Assembly: GCA_015059245.1 (NCBI GenBank) | Contig: SVAU01000010.1 | Span: 1 to 60,509, forward strand | Length of the DNA stretch: 60,509 nt | Direction of reading: 5' to 3' | DNA from: Bacillota bacterium | GTDB lineage: Bacteria > Bacillota_I > Bacilli_A > RF39 > UBA660 | Shown: positions 51,012-59,414 of the stretch, one piece after another | Numbering within the stretch: position 1 is the stretch's first letter | Layout of the letters: each line of letters begins with the position of its first letter | Program-made: the position numbers and the translations under genes | Notes under the pieces: generated by a model | Database searches by the model: none | Seen by the model: only the letters and a program-made list of their open reading frames with translations | What the model was told of the DNA's origin: nothing

Positions 51012-51532
51012 ATTAACTCCTTTTGATTTACTTGTTTACCTTTTTCACAATGTTTATAGAAGTCTAATACTCCTATACCATATTGTGGTTTTGGATATTC
51101 ATATATTACTAGATTGTTATGATTATAATTATTATTTAATTCAGTAGATATAAATTTTTGTTTTATATCTTTTAGTAATTCATTAATACTATTATATTCA
51201 TGTATACCTTTATATTTAGTCCATGAATGTTCAAACCAATATACTTTATTGTTCTTATTATATATTAAGAATGTATGTGTGGGACATTTGTCATTATCAT
51301 AGTGAACTATGAAGTATGTTTTATATAATAAGTTTGTTTTATCAAAATTAAATCTTTCTAGTTCTACTTGGTCCCAACATACTCCTACTTTATTATTTAA
51401 TACTTGAGTTGGTGATTGTAAAATATAATCAGTACTAAATGTATCGTCTACTTCATTATGAATTGTTTCTTTGTTGTCTAGCCAACCATAAGATATAGAT
51501 TCCATAATATTCATGATTTCGTGTTCATTCAT
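51008..51532 (-). CDS. Transglutaminase-like fold protein
   Basis: Start at ATG 51532 behind TTGGTGAT; 174 residues. NNKVGVCWDQVELERFNFD near residue 45 (Cys), CPTHTFLIYNKNNKVYWFEHSW near 81 (two His), fits the Cys-His(-Asp) layout of small transglutaminase-like/papain-like proteins. No signal peptide. Its stop TGA overlaps the macro-domain gene ATG, and TGA is read as a stop here, confirming standard code. Likely acts on peptides or small proteins; substrate unknown. Confidence 0.65.
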   Translation of the reverse strand: MNEHEIMNIMESISYGWLDNKETIHNEVDDTFSTDYILQSPTQVLNNKVGVCWDQVELERFNFDKTNLLYKTYFIVHYDNDKCPTHTFLIYNKNNKVYWFEHSWTKYKGIHEYNSINELLKDIKQKFISTELNNNYNHNNLVIYEYPKPQYGIGVLDFYKHCEKGKQVNQKELI

Positions 51533-51559
51533 AGTAATCACCAAACATATTATAACATA

Positions 51560-51943
51560 TTAATTAAAAGCTAATTCAACATTTAATTCTTCATCGTTAT
51601 ATGCTATATATAAGAATATTAAACCGCTTATTAATATAAGAGTAGAACCTATAAATGATAAAGATACTAAGTCTTTTTTCTTTTTAGAATCTGTTTCTTT
51701 TAATGATTTAAAGTCTTCTAGGGAATCTAAAAAGAAATATATATATACTATTACTAATATACTAAATATTATAATCATTATAGTACGATACTTATCTTTA
51801 CTAGATTCATTCCCTGTAAGAAAGTAATTCTTTTCTAAAGAGTTAGAAAACCAACTAAAAAAGATAATACCTATATATATTATCCATATAAAGTTTTCTA
51901 TATTTAAATCTTTTAGTTTATCTTTTAACTCTTCATTACTCAT
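51560..51943 (-). CDS. Small three-span membrane protein
   Basis: 127 residues, three hydrophobic segments (FIWIIYIGIIFFSW, IMIIIFSILVIVYIYFF, LSFIGSTLILISGLIFLYIA) and a charged N-terminus. Possibly the last gene of the operon with the transglutaminase-like and macro genes' neighbours, but a gap of 27 nt and no terminator leave this open. Function unknown. Confidence 0.55.
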   Translation of the reverse strand: MSNEELKDKLKDLNIENFIWIIYIGIIFFSWFSNSLEKNYFLTGNESSKDKYRTIMIIIFSILVIVYIYFFLDSLEDFKSLKETDSKKKKDLVSLSFIGSTLILISGLIFLYIAYNDEELNVELAFN

Positions 51944-51960
51944 ATTTTATTATATGAAAA

Positions 51961-51987
51961 GAAGATGAATAGTTTCTATTCATCTTC
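51961..51987 (-). terminator. Terminator of the MgtC/SapB-family gene
   Basis: 12-bp GAAGATGAATAG/CTATTCATCTTC stem with a 3-nt loop and T-rich tail on the minus strand; TAG stop (51976-51978) is in the stem. Confidence 0.85.
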
Positions 51988-52671
51988 ATCTGTTACTGAA
52001 CTAATATTTTCTAATGCTATTAAATCTCCGATAATAGTATTCTTTTTAACTATTCTAGAATCATAAGTACCTACTATTCCTACTACTCCATCTTCAGTTT
52101 TTCTTGTTGTCTTTTTATCAGATCTTTTAATACTTTTTATTTCTACTCTTTTAGCATTTAAATATCTCTTAATTACTTCTATTGTTTCTGATACATTTTG
52201 TTCTACAGTTAATTCAATATCTAAGATAGCGTATCTTTCGAATTTAGAAGATATATTATGAGAATATGCTAATAATAAATAAACTATAATAGTAGCTATT
52301 ACAGCTCCGGCAAAGAAACCAGAACCTACTGCTAAACCGATACATGTTACTGCAAGTAATCCTGCTGCTGTAGTAACACCTTTAACATTAATACCATCTC
52401 TTAATATAGTACCTGCACCGATAAATCCTATACCAGATAATAATTGAGCTGGTATACGAGACATATCCATATCAGAATTCATAGACATATATTCACTTAG
52501 TAATACTACTAATACTGCACTAGTACCTAGTATTGCATGAGTACCAAATCCTGCTGGTTTATTTAGAGATGATCTTTGTAGACCAATGAATCCTGTTAGT
52601 AGTGCTCCTACTATTAGTTTTAATAATGCTATAAACCAAAATTCTTGCATTAATTCATTTATCCATTCCAT
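51976..52671 (-). CDS. MgtC/SapB-family membrane protein
   Basis: 231 residues. Four or five membrane segments with FIGLQRSSLNKPAGFGTHAILG near residue 28 and RIPAQLLSGIGFIGAGTILRDG near 71, both typical of MgtC/SapB. A C-terminal soluble domain (about residues 145-231) with IELTVEQNVSETIEVIKRYL is common in the family. MgtC relatives modulate membrane energetics or magnesium adaptation; direct Mg transport is not shown. Confidence 0.9.
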   Translation of the reverse strand: MEWINELMQEFWFIALLKLIVGALLTGFIGLQRSSLNKPAGFGTHAILGTSAVLVVLLSEYMSMNSDMDMSRIPAQLLSGIGFIGAGTILRDGINVKGVTTAAGLLAVTCIGLAVGSGFFAGAVIATIIVYLLLAYSHNISSKFERYAILDIELTVEQNVSETIEVIKRYLNAKRVEIKSIKRSDKKTTRKTEDGVVGIVGTYDSRIVKKNTIIGDLIALENISSVTDEDE

Positions 52672-52754
52672 ATATAATCACCTTTACTATTTTATTCTTT
52701 ATATTAATATATTAACATATTAGAAGTTAAATAACAATAAAGTACAATGAAAAA

Positions 52755-52776
52755 AAGATAACTTAGTTGTTATCTT
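52755..52776 (-). terminator. Terminator of the DUF362 gene
   Basis: AAGATAAC/GTTATCTT 8-bp stem with a 6-nt loop containing the gene's TAA stop (52763-52765); T run on the minus strand. Confidence 0.83.
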
Positions 52777-53650
52777 CATCTATATTAATTAGCTCGTATT
52801 CTCTGCTTCCTACACCTTGTTTTTCTGATGCTTCAATAGTTAATAAACCGTTTTTAGATTCTATTCTTTCTACTAGTGTATCTCTTCCTGGATCTTTAGA
52901 ATTATATACTAAATCTATACATGCTTGATCTAGTGCTACTGGATCTAGAGATGCTAATATACCTATATCTTTCATACAAGGGTCTTTTGCATTTGCACAG
53001 CAATCGCAGTCTACTGACATATTAACCATAGAATTAATGTATACTATATTATCTTTAAAGAAATCTTTTATTGTTACACAAGCATCTCCCATAGATCTTA
53101 AAAAATTATCATGATCTGCTGAGAACATATCTAAATATGTTGCTTTATATTTACCACTACAGTGAATATATCTTTTACCTTGACTAGATGCTAATCCAAT
53201 AGAGATATTTTTTAAAGCTCCACCAAAGCCACCCATTGGATGTCCTTTAAAATGAGATAATACTAATAGAGAATCATAGTTTTTCATTTTTGAACCTACA
53301 TAGTTCTTTTGGATTATTTCTCCTTTAGGATTTTCTAATATTATTTCTTCTTCACTATCTAGAATATCTACATTAAAGTTAGTACTCCATCCGTGTGTTT
53401 CCATTAATTTTAAATGTTTCTTAGTAGTATTTCTTGCTCCCATATATGCTGTATTACATTCTACTACTGTACCATTAACATATTCGATTATATCTTTTAC
53501 AAATTCTGGTTTTAGATAGTTTTTATTACCTTTTTCTCCTGAATGTAATTTTACTGCTATTTTACCTGGTAGTTCTTTACCTATTTTTTTATATAATTCA
53601 ATTAGACTTTGTGATTCTAATTTACTTGTCATATATACTTTACTTTTCAT
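52763..53650 (-). CDS. DUF362-family protein
   Basis: 295 residues. VKLHSGEKGNKNYLKPEFVKDI near residue 33, then YDSLLVLSHFKGHPMGGFGGALKN near 128 and MSVDCDCCANAKDPCMKDIG near 210 match DUF362, which often carries cluster-binding Cys. Here one CDCC...C group stands in place of ferredoxin motifs, so it may bind a cluster or zinc. Function in the family is not fixed. It is 28 nt from the PP-loop gene and in the same direction, likely one unit. Confidence 0.85.
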   Translation of the reverse strand: MKSKVYMTSKLESQSLIELYKKIGKELPGKIAVKLHSGEKGNKNYLKPEFVKDIIEYVNGTVVECNTAYMGARNTTKKHLKLMETHGWSTNFNVDILDSEEEIILENPKGEIIQKNYVGSKMKNYDSLLVLSHFKGHPMGGFGGALKNISIGLASSQGKRYIHCSGKYKATYLDMFSADHDNFLRSMGDACVTIKDFFKDNIVYINSMVNMSVDCDCCANAKDPCMKDIGILASLDPVALDQACIDLVYNSKDPGRDTLVERIESKNGLLTIEASEKQGVGSREYELINIDEDNN

Positions 53651-53678
53651 CTTACTCTCTCCTTATATTTATTATACA

Positions 53679-54815
53679 CTATATTTGTTTTAATAGTTTA
53701 GGGATTAGTTCTTTTTCATAGTAATCTAATATAATTTTTTCATCTTGTTCTGTTTTATCTTTAGGTGGTTTACCTATAAGACATTTAGATTCCCATGTTT
53801 TAGAAGAATAACCATTATCTAGTAATTCTTGTTTTTCTTTTTCATCATCATATAAATGAAGTACAGGTAATAGTAATTCTATTCCATTAGATTGGGCTAG
53901 TTTAGTTAGTCTTTCTATTATAGGGATTTGTTCTAACATAAATTTTTGACTTATTCTTGCTCCTTCTGCTATATATTTAAATCCTTCTTTTTTAGCTATT
54001 CTAATAAGTGCTGTATACATTGCCATTCTACAAGATAAACATCTTATTTCTGATGTAAGTAATGGATCTGTTAATGTATGATTCCAATTACTATAATATG
54101 TTTCAAATAAATCTTTAATATTTACTTCACTTAGTTCATAGTCAAAGAAGTAACCTTCTTTATCTTGGAATGTCTTTTTAAAGGTTAAATATGGTTTATC
54201 TTGATCTCTCATATGACCGTTATCAAAATGAATGAAATGAACATTATATCCTTCATTATGAAGTCTTATTGCTGCTAATGTAGAATCTTTACCTCCTGAA
54301 TACATTAATAGTACGTCTTTATTAGTTCTTTCTTTATGTCTTTTTCTTATAAATAATTCTAATTCTTTACTTACATGAGTTGTTTGATAATTCCATGTAT
54401 ATGGTATTTCTTCATCGAAAGTGTCCTCTTGAGTAATATTTATTAATTCATTATGAGGTTTTATAATAATATTTATTGGTAAATTACTTAGTACATTATT
54501 ATAATGATCGATGTAATCTGGATAATCTTTTAATAGTTTATCTAAATCATATATATATGTTTCTTCATCTACTTGAAATAAATATTCTGGTAGAAAGTAT
54601 TCTTCAAATAGTTCACTCCATTCATAATCCTTAAGGTATACACTACTACTATAATCATAATTTAAATATCCATTACTTATTAAAGTAATAAATACACTTA
54701 TATTAGAAAAGTAATCTCCTTTAGGATGATATGAAGGTATATGTATGAAGTCTATTTTATTATTGTTTTTAGAACAAATATATTTATCTTGGTATTTAAT
54801 TAATAGTTTAGTCAT
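53679..54815 (-). CDS. PP-loop ATPase, PAPS-reductase/QueC-like
   Basis: 378 residues. A PP-loop LLMYSGGKDSTLAAIRLHN near residue 169 is followed by VHFIHFDNGHMRDQDKPYL and RCLSCRMAMYTALIRIAKKEG (CxxC near 261), then KYIAEGARISQKFM and a late Cys (ESKCLIG near 346). The N-terminal 150 residues are an unrecognised domain with DxD-like turns. PP-loop enzymes activate carbonyl groups by AMP transfer, as in tRNA thiolation or deazaguanine synthesis. Exact substrate unknown. AGGTGAT before ATG. Confidence 0.75.
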   Translation of the reverse strand: MTKLLIKYQDKYICSKNNNKIDFIHIPSYHPKGDYFSNISVFITLISNGYLNYDYSSSVYLKDYEWSELFEEYFLPEYLFQVDEETYIYDLDKLLKDYPDYIDHYNNVLSNLPINIIIKPHNELINITQEDTFDEEIPYTWNYQTTHVSKELELFIRKRHKERTNKDVLLMYSGGKDSTLAAIRLHNEGYNVHFIHFDNGHMRDQDKPYLTFKKTFQDKEGYFFDYELSEVNIKDLFETYYSNWNHTLTDPLLTSEIRCLSCRMAMYTALIRIAKKEGFKYIAEGARISQKFMLEQIPIIERLTKLAQSNGIELLLPVLHLYDDEKEKQELLDNGYSSKTWESKCLIGKPPKDKTEQDEKIILDYYEKELIPKLLKQI

Positions 54816-54846
54816 AATATCACCTATTAGTTTATTATTATAACAA

Positions 54847-54876
54847 AAAGATAAGTAGAATAAACTACTTATCTTT
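54847..54876 (-). terminator. Terminator of the SDR gene
   Basis: 12-bp AAAGATAAGTAG/CTACTTATCTTT stem with a 6-nt loop; T run on the minus strand; TAG stop (54865-54867) in the stem. Confidence 0.86.
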
Positions 54877-55671
54877 AAAGAAATCTCTTTTATTGAATCC
54901 TGCAGTCATGAATCTCCATGCTGCTTTACCATTAGTTAACCATTCAATATGAGCATTATTCTTGGTATTTTTCAACATGTTTTCTACTAGGAATGTTGCT
55001 ACTACATCTGGATAGTCTCCTAATATGTTATATACTTTTTTAGTTTTTTCTGGTAATTCTATTTTTCCTTTGTCTCCTAGAGCATTTGTTATAAAGTCAG
55101 TTATCATTATACCTGGACTTAATCTACCTACTAGAACTCCTGTTTTTAGTTGTTCTGATTCTTTTGCTAGAGCTTGTGTAAAGTATGTTATTGCTCTTTT
55201 ACTAGTTCCATATATAGATAGACCTTTCATCATAGCATCATTACTACCGTATCCTTCGATATTATATATAGCACCATGTCCTTGTTTAGTCATATATTCT
55301 AATGCTAGTTTTGAACCTATTACTGCTCCTTTTAGGTCTACATCTAATACTAGGTCTATTTCTTGTTCTGTTAGTTCCCATATAGGTTTATCTGGTTGAT
55401 TAACACCTGCATTATTTATCCATATATCTATAGTATTAAATTCTTTATCAGTAAAATCTATTAGTTCTTGGATATCTTTAGAATTTGTTACATTACATAC
55501 TTTGTATTCTACTTTACCTGTTCCTTCTAATTTATCTAGTTGTTCTTTAGCAATACGTAAATTATCTTCTTTTAGGTCACTTATTACTACATTTAGATTA
55601 GCTTTTCTAAATAATTTTGCCATTTCAAAACCTAGTCCTCTAGCACTACCTGTTATTACTACTGTCTTCAT
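54865..55671 (-). CDS. Short-chain dehydrogenase/reductase
   Basis: 268 residues. NAD(P)-binding ITGSARGLGFEMAKLF near residue 6, NNAGVNQP near 86, and the catalytic GLSIYGTSKRAITYF near 150 (YxxxK). The Ser two turns earlier is replaced (GYGSNDAMM), so the catalytic triad has SN...Y...K; check. SDR substrates are too varied to predict. Preceded by its own AGGAGG-type site; followed by a terminator, so monocistronic. Confidence 0.88.
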   Translation of the reverse strand: MKTVVITGSARGLGFEMAKLFRKANLNVVISDLKEDNLRIAKEQLDKLEGTGKVEYKVCNVTNSKDIQELIDFTDKEFNTIDIWINNAGVNQPDKPIWELTEQEIDLVLDVDLKGAVIGSKLALEYMTKQGHGAIYNIEGYGSNDAMMKGLSIYGTSKRAITYFTQALAKESEQLKTGVLVGRLSPGIMITDFITNALGDKGKIELPEKTKKVYNILGDYPDVVATFLVENMLKNTKNNAHIEWLTNGKAAWRFMTAGFNKRDFFKDK

Positions 55672-55720
55672 ATTACCCTCCTAATATATTTATATTATAT
55701 CAAATATTGAGAAAAGAAAA

Positions 55721-55742
55721 AAAGTAGAAATTAATCTACTTT
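55721..55742 (-). terminator. Terminator of the SipW operon
   Basis: AAAGTAGA/TCTACTTT 8-bp stem, 6-nt loop containing the TAA stop of the 242-aa gene (55731-55733), T run on the minus strand. Confidence 0.82.
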
Positions 55743-56459
55743 TTTACTTATTCTTCTATTTTTTTCTCTAAACTTTCTAGCACGTTCAGTAGCATGATTT
55801 ATTTTGAATGGTTTTGTTTCTTTTTTTACTTCCTCTACTGATGGTGCTGGTTCTTCTATAGTTTCTTCTTTAGTTTGATTTAATTTTTTTCTTATTGGTG
55901 AAACTTTATAAGAGCCTATATTAGGTAATTTAATAATTGTTGTTTGTTCTAAATCAGCTAGTATGCTTTCATCAATATCTTTAACGTTCTTTTTAGCATT
56001 AGCTATCATTAACTTACTTTCAAATGGATCAATCAATAAATCATCTTCTTTTATTACTGAATAACATACTAAATTATTATCAATTAATATGAAAGAAGCT
56101 GTCCTATCCGTTACATTATAAAATATAGGTTTTTTTGTTTCTCCTTGAGTATTTATTAATTCTTCAAATTTAGGTATATATATAATATCTTTATCTGTTA
56201 AATCTGGTAATATATCTATTTTTGCTAAGATAGAATCATATGTATTAATTATATTCTTTACTTTGCTTTTAAAGATTGAATTTGGAGTTCTTGTATTATA
56301 TTTATACATTATATAAATAATTATATCTATTATTAATAGAGTTATTAATATATTTATATACTCTGCAAACTGACTAAAATATAATACAATTATAGATAGT
56401 ATTAAGATTGCTCCTATACTTAAAATCGTAATTTCTTTTTTGTTACTGCTAATTTTCAT
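55731..56459 (-). CDS. Unknown membrane protein in SipW operon
   Basis: 242 residues. Two membrane segments near the N-terminus (ITILSIGAILILSIIVLYF, YINILITLLIIDIIIYIMY), then a cytoplasmic part and a basic, Glu/Pro-rich C-terminus ending in RKFREKNRRISKKVD. It begins 7 nt after the SipW-like gene stop and is the last gene of the operon. No family recognised. It may help assembly or scaffold the secretion of the two substrates, which is inference from position only. Confidence 0.6.
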   Translation of the reverse strand: MKISSNKKEITILSIGAILILSIIVLYFSQFAEYINILITLLIIDIIIYIMYKYNTRTPNSIFKSKVKNIINTYDSILAKIDILPDLTDKDIIYIPKFEELINTQGETKKPIFYNVTDRTASFILIDNNLVCYSVIKEDDLLIDPFESKLMIANAKKNVKDIDESILADLEQTTIIKLPNIGSYKVSPIRKKLNQTKEETIEEPAPSVEEVKKETKPFKINHATERARKFREKNRRISKKVD

Positions 56460-56466
56460 TTTTACT

Positions 56467-57606
56467 TCACCTATATTCTTCTATTAATATACTAAAATAT
56501 CCAACATATGGTACTATTAATATTACCTCACCTTTAATATCTTCATATGTTAAAGGGATTTCATCGCCAACATTATTGGCATCTCCTTTTGTATAGTAAT
56601 ATTCTATGTTGTTAATTATTTTTATTTCCTCTATACGATGTATTATTGGTCTACCTTTGTGTTCAAAGAAAACTATATCACCTTTTTTTAATTCTTCTTT
56701 TTTAGGTTTTTGATTTATAAATACAGCATCTCCTTTATTAAAAGTAGGTGCCATGGAATCTGAACCAACAGCAATTAAGCTATATTTAAATAATCCTGAA
56801 ACAAGAGCTACTATGAAAATCATAAATGCTGAATACACAACATCTATAGCATCAAGTTTCTTAGTTTTAAAATCATGTTCTTTATAAGATCTTTCGTTAG
56901 CTAATTTATATATTGATGAATATACTATTACACTAAATACAATATTTACAATGGATTGTATTGATTCTCCGAAGTTTGGAAATATTGGTACTATATATAC
57001 ATATAAATCTAATATCGCTCTATATATTAAAGGTAATTTTATTCCTGTTTTATATGTTAAATAAGATAGCATATAGTGTTTAGTTATTAGTGGTATTAAT
57101 GAACTAGCTATTAGTCTAAACATTCCTTCTACTGTAGATGTCTTGTATGCATTTATCGACATTAATAATTCAAGTATTATTATTATTGCTGTAATTATTA
57201 CAATTGGATATTTTTTATCTTTATTAGCTTGTATAACAACATGCCTTAATACTTCAGTCGTTAGTATAAAGAATGCTGGTGATATTATATGTTTTAAGAT
57301 ACTTATTGGTTCTAATGAATATGAATTTTTTAAGAAACCAATAAATATACCTATACCATAAGTAATTAAGAAATATATTACTATTTCATATAACAAAAGG
57401 TTTTGAGTGTGTTTCTCTAATATTTTGTCTGGTGTTTTTCTTATACCAAGTAATAATATTGCTATAAAGCTTATTATAATAAGAATTATAGGTGATATAA
57501 TTTGTTCTAAATGTAAATATTTATTTATTATTACCGTTTTATATATATAGATATAAATAAATAAAACAATAAATAATAATATGTTTTTTATATCCCTTTT
57601 CTTCAT
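56467..57606 (-). CDS. sipW: SipW/ER-type signal peptidase I with extra membrane domain
   Basis: 379 residues. The first about 260 residues contain seven or eight membrane segments not found in normal SipW (about 190 aa). The catalytic C-terminus has AVGSDSMAPTFNKGDAVF (Ser near residue 280), GDIVFFEHKGRPIIHRIEEI (His where eubacterial type has Lys) and YYTKGDANNVGDE (Asp), the Ser-His-Asp set of ER/archaeal-type signal peptidases. Family: SipW cleaves TasA-type leader peptides in Bacillus. Two leader-bearing proteins lie immediately upstream. The fused membrane domain is unusual and may hold substrates or form a channel-like platform. Confidence 0.88.
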   Translation of the reverse strand: MKKRDIKNILLFIVLFIYIYIYKTVIINKYLHLEQIISPIILIIISFIAILLLGIRKTPDKILEKHTQNLLLYEIVIYFLITYGIGIFIGFLKNSYSLEPISILKHIISPAFFILTTEVLRHVVIQANKDKKYPIVIITAIIIILELLMSINAYKTSTVEGMFRLIASSLIPLITKHYMLSYLTYKTGIKLPLIYRAILDLYVYIVPIFPNFGESIQSIVNIVFSVIVYSSIYKLANERSYKEHDFKTKKLDAIDVVYSAFMIFIVALVSGLFKYSLIAVGSDSMAPTFNKGDAVFINQKPKKEELKKGDIVFFEHKGRPIIHRIEEIKIINNIEYYYTKGDANNVGDEIPLTYEDIKGEVILIVPYVGYFSILIEEYR

Positions 57607-57647
57607 TCTATTCCTCTTTATCTTTTATATTATTACATTAATTTGAT

Positions 57648-57680
57648 AAAACAAACTAGTTTGAAAACTAGTTTGTTTTA
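57648..57680 (-). terminator. Terminator of the SGNH protein gene
   Basis: AAACAAACTAGTTT/AACTAGTTTGTTT hairpin of 13 bp with a short loop, about 10 nt past the stop. The T run is only TTTT-A, so a moderate terminator. It lies between the substrate genes and sipW. Confidence 0.7.
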
Positions 57681-57688
57681 TTCATTTT

Positions 57689-59404
57689 TTAGTCAACTAA
57701 TAAGTATGCCCAGTTTGTATCATCGGCTTCCCACCATGCAATTGAAATTGCATTTACTCCAGCTGGTACTGTTAAGTAGTTGTTTACTACATATTCAGCA
57801 TTTACTTCTGTTGGGGAGAATGAACTTACTATAGTGTTGTCTTTTAAGTATGTTACTCTGATTCCTGCTTGTCCACCTGTAGGAGGAGTTGAATCGTTAA
57901 ATGAACTTGATTGAATCTTATCACCAGGTACTACTGGAATTACTATTGATACTGCTTTTTGTCCTGTTGATGTTGAATTATCATATCCTGTTGCAGTATA
58001 GTAACCTGTTTTTGGTGTTAATTCTGCATATAAATTTGTTGTACTAGTTAAGTTTTCTGGTAATGTTTGAGCGTATGTATTTGCTGTTGTTCTTTCTACA
58101 TCAGCTCCATTATTACTACTTGAACTATCTGAATTAGTTGTAGATTTATTTGTATTCAGTTTTTCAGTTACATAATCACTGATTAAATCCATACCTGTTG
58201 CATTTGGATGAATACCATCTGCTAAATGAGATGTTGTAATACCTGATTCTCTTAAATCGATATATTTTAAATCAAAATGTTCACAAATCTTAATAATTTC
58301 TGCGTTGTATGTTGTTAATTCTGTTAATGTATAATATGAACTTGTGTATGTTGGTAGCATTACAACTATTTCTGCGTTTGGATATAGATATTCCATTCTT
58401 AATATTGCCATAGAATATGCTTCTACGAAATTAGTATATGTTGTAGCAGTAGTATTTAGTGTTGTAGCATATGATGCTGTTGGATCAAAAGTTCCCATTG
58501 TCACTGCTCCGCCGATGTCGTTTGTACCACCATAGAATAATATTAAATCTGGTGTCCCATTATCATCTAGTTTTTGTAATCTTGTCATACTAGCCATTGC
58601 TGCATCTGGACCGTAATCACCTGAATTAGTTGTAGATGTATTTGATACTCTTGATCCAGCCCAACTATCGTTGATACCTAGTACCATGTTATTTTCGTTT
58701 ATTACTTGTCCCCACCATGTTTCTTCGTATGGCATGTATAATAAACCACCTGTTGCTTCTGCTTCAGTTTGAACGTATCTTGCTCTATTTCCTGATGGAA
58801 TATATCCTTTTAATGTTGATATACTATCTCCTAGTATTGATACTACTGATCCATCGTATTTGTTATCTCTTTCCGTTTCGACATAATTTACTTCAAATTT
58901 GAAACTCAATGTTTGTTCTGATGATGTTGGATAACTTTCTGGATTTTCTTTATATGTAATTAACACTTCAATTGTATTTGTAGATTTTTTAGGCAAGATG
59001 TCTCCGACAGATACTGCTCCGCCGTTTGAGTATTTAACTTCGTATGTTAAGTATTTTTGTTGTGCTTCCGTTAATTCTGTAATTTCAAAACTTTCAAGTT
59101 CTGCATTTAATGTTCCTGAATTAACTACATCTACATTGAATCCATAATAATCACCAGGTGATTCTAAGGCTACATCAAATGAAAGAGATGTATCGCCGCT
59201 ACCAATTGTTGCTGCTTTAGTTGGTGTTACACTACCTTCTTTTTCAACTATATTGGCAAATTTAATTGTGAAATTGTTATTTTTAATTGTTGTTGTTCCA
59301 AGAATATTTAAATTAGTTTTTAATGTTGCATAACCAATCCCTAGAATTAATATTATTAATAATATTATTAATATGTGTTTTTTATTTTCATTATTACTTT
59401 TCAT
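57689..59404 (-). CDS. SipW-type secreted SGNH hydrolase, three-part fusion
   Basis: 571 residues. The N-terminal leader (KKHILIILLIILILGIGYATL then GTTTIKNNNF) is the SipW-cognate TasA-like type. Residues 40-175 are a beta-rich domain (FANIVEKEGSVTPTKAATIG). Residues 185-430 form an SGNH/GDSL hydrolase: VSILGDSIS (block I Ser), LILFYGGTNDIGG (block III), and LADGIHPNATGMDL (Asp-His pair). A C-terminal domain of about 125 residues (YAELTPKTGYYTATGYD ... AISIAWWEADDTNWAY) ends it. The same leader, second and last domains occur in the 316-aa neighbour without the hydrolase. Likely an exported esterase or deacylase of surface glycans. Confidence 0.88.
   Translation of the reverse strand: MKSNNENKKHILIILLIILILGIGYATLKTNLNILGTTTIKNNNFTIKFANIVEKEGSVTPTKAATIGSGDTSLSFDVALESPGDYYGFNVDVVNSGTLNAELESFEITELTEAQQKYLTYEVKYSNGGAVSVGDILPKKSTNTIEVLITYKENPESYPTSSEQTLSFKFEVNYVETERDNKYDGSVVSILGDSISTLKGYIPSGNRARYVQTEAEATGGLLYMPYEETWWGQVINENNMVLGINDSWAGSRVSNTSTTNSGDYGPDAAMASMTRLQKLDDNGTPDLILFYGGTNDIGGAVTMGTFDPTASYATTLNTTATTYTNFVEAYSMAILRMEYLYPNAEIVVMLPTYTSSYYTLTELTTYNAEIIKICEHFDLKYIDLRESGITTSHLADGIHPNATGMDLISDYVTEKLNTNKSTTNSDSSSSNNGADVERTTANTYAQTLPENLTSTTNLYAELTPKTGYYTATGYDNSTSTGQKAVSIVIPVVPGDKIQSSSFNDSTPPTGGQAGIRVTYLKDNTIVSSFSPTEVNAEYVVNNYLTVPAGVNAISIAWWEADDTNWAYLLVD
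57704..58090 (-). repeat. C-terminal domain repeat, copy in the SGNH gene
   Basis: Pairs with 59430-59820. About 390 nt with long stretches near-identical (for example around 57845-57915 and 59577-59647), much more alike than the N-terminal domains, which suggests recent duplication or gene conversion. Confidence 0.8.
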
Positions 59405-59414
59405 ATTTTTCCTC

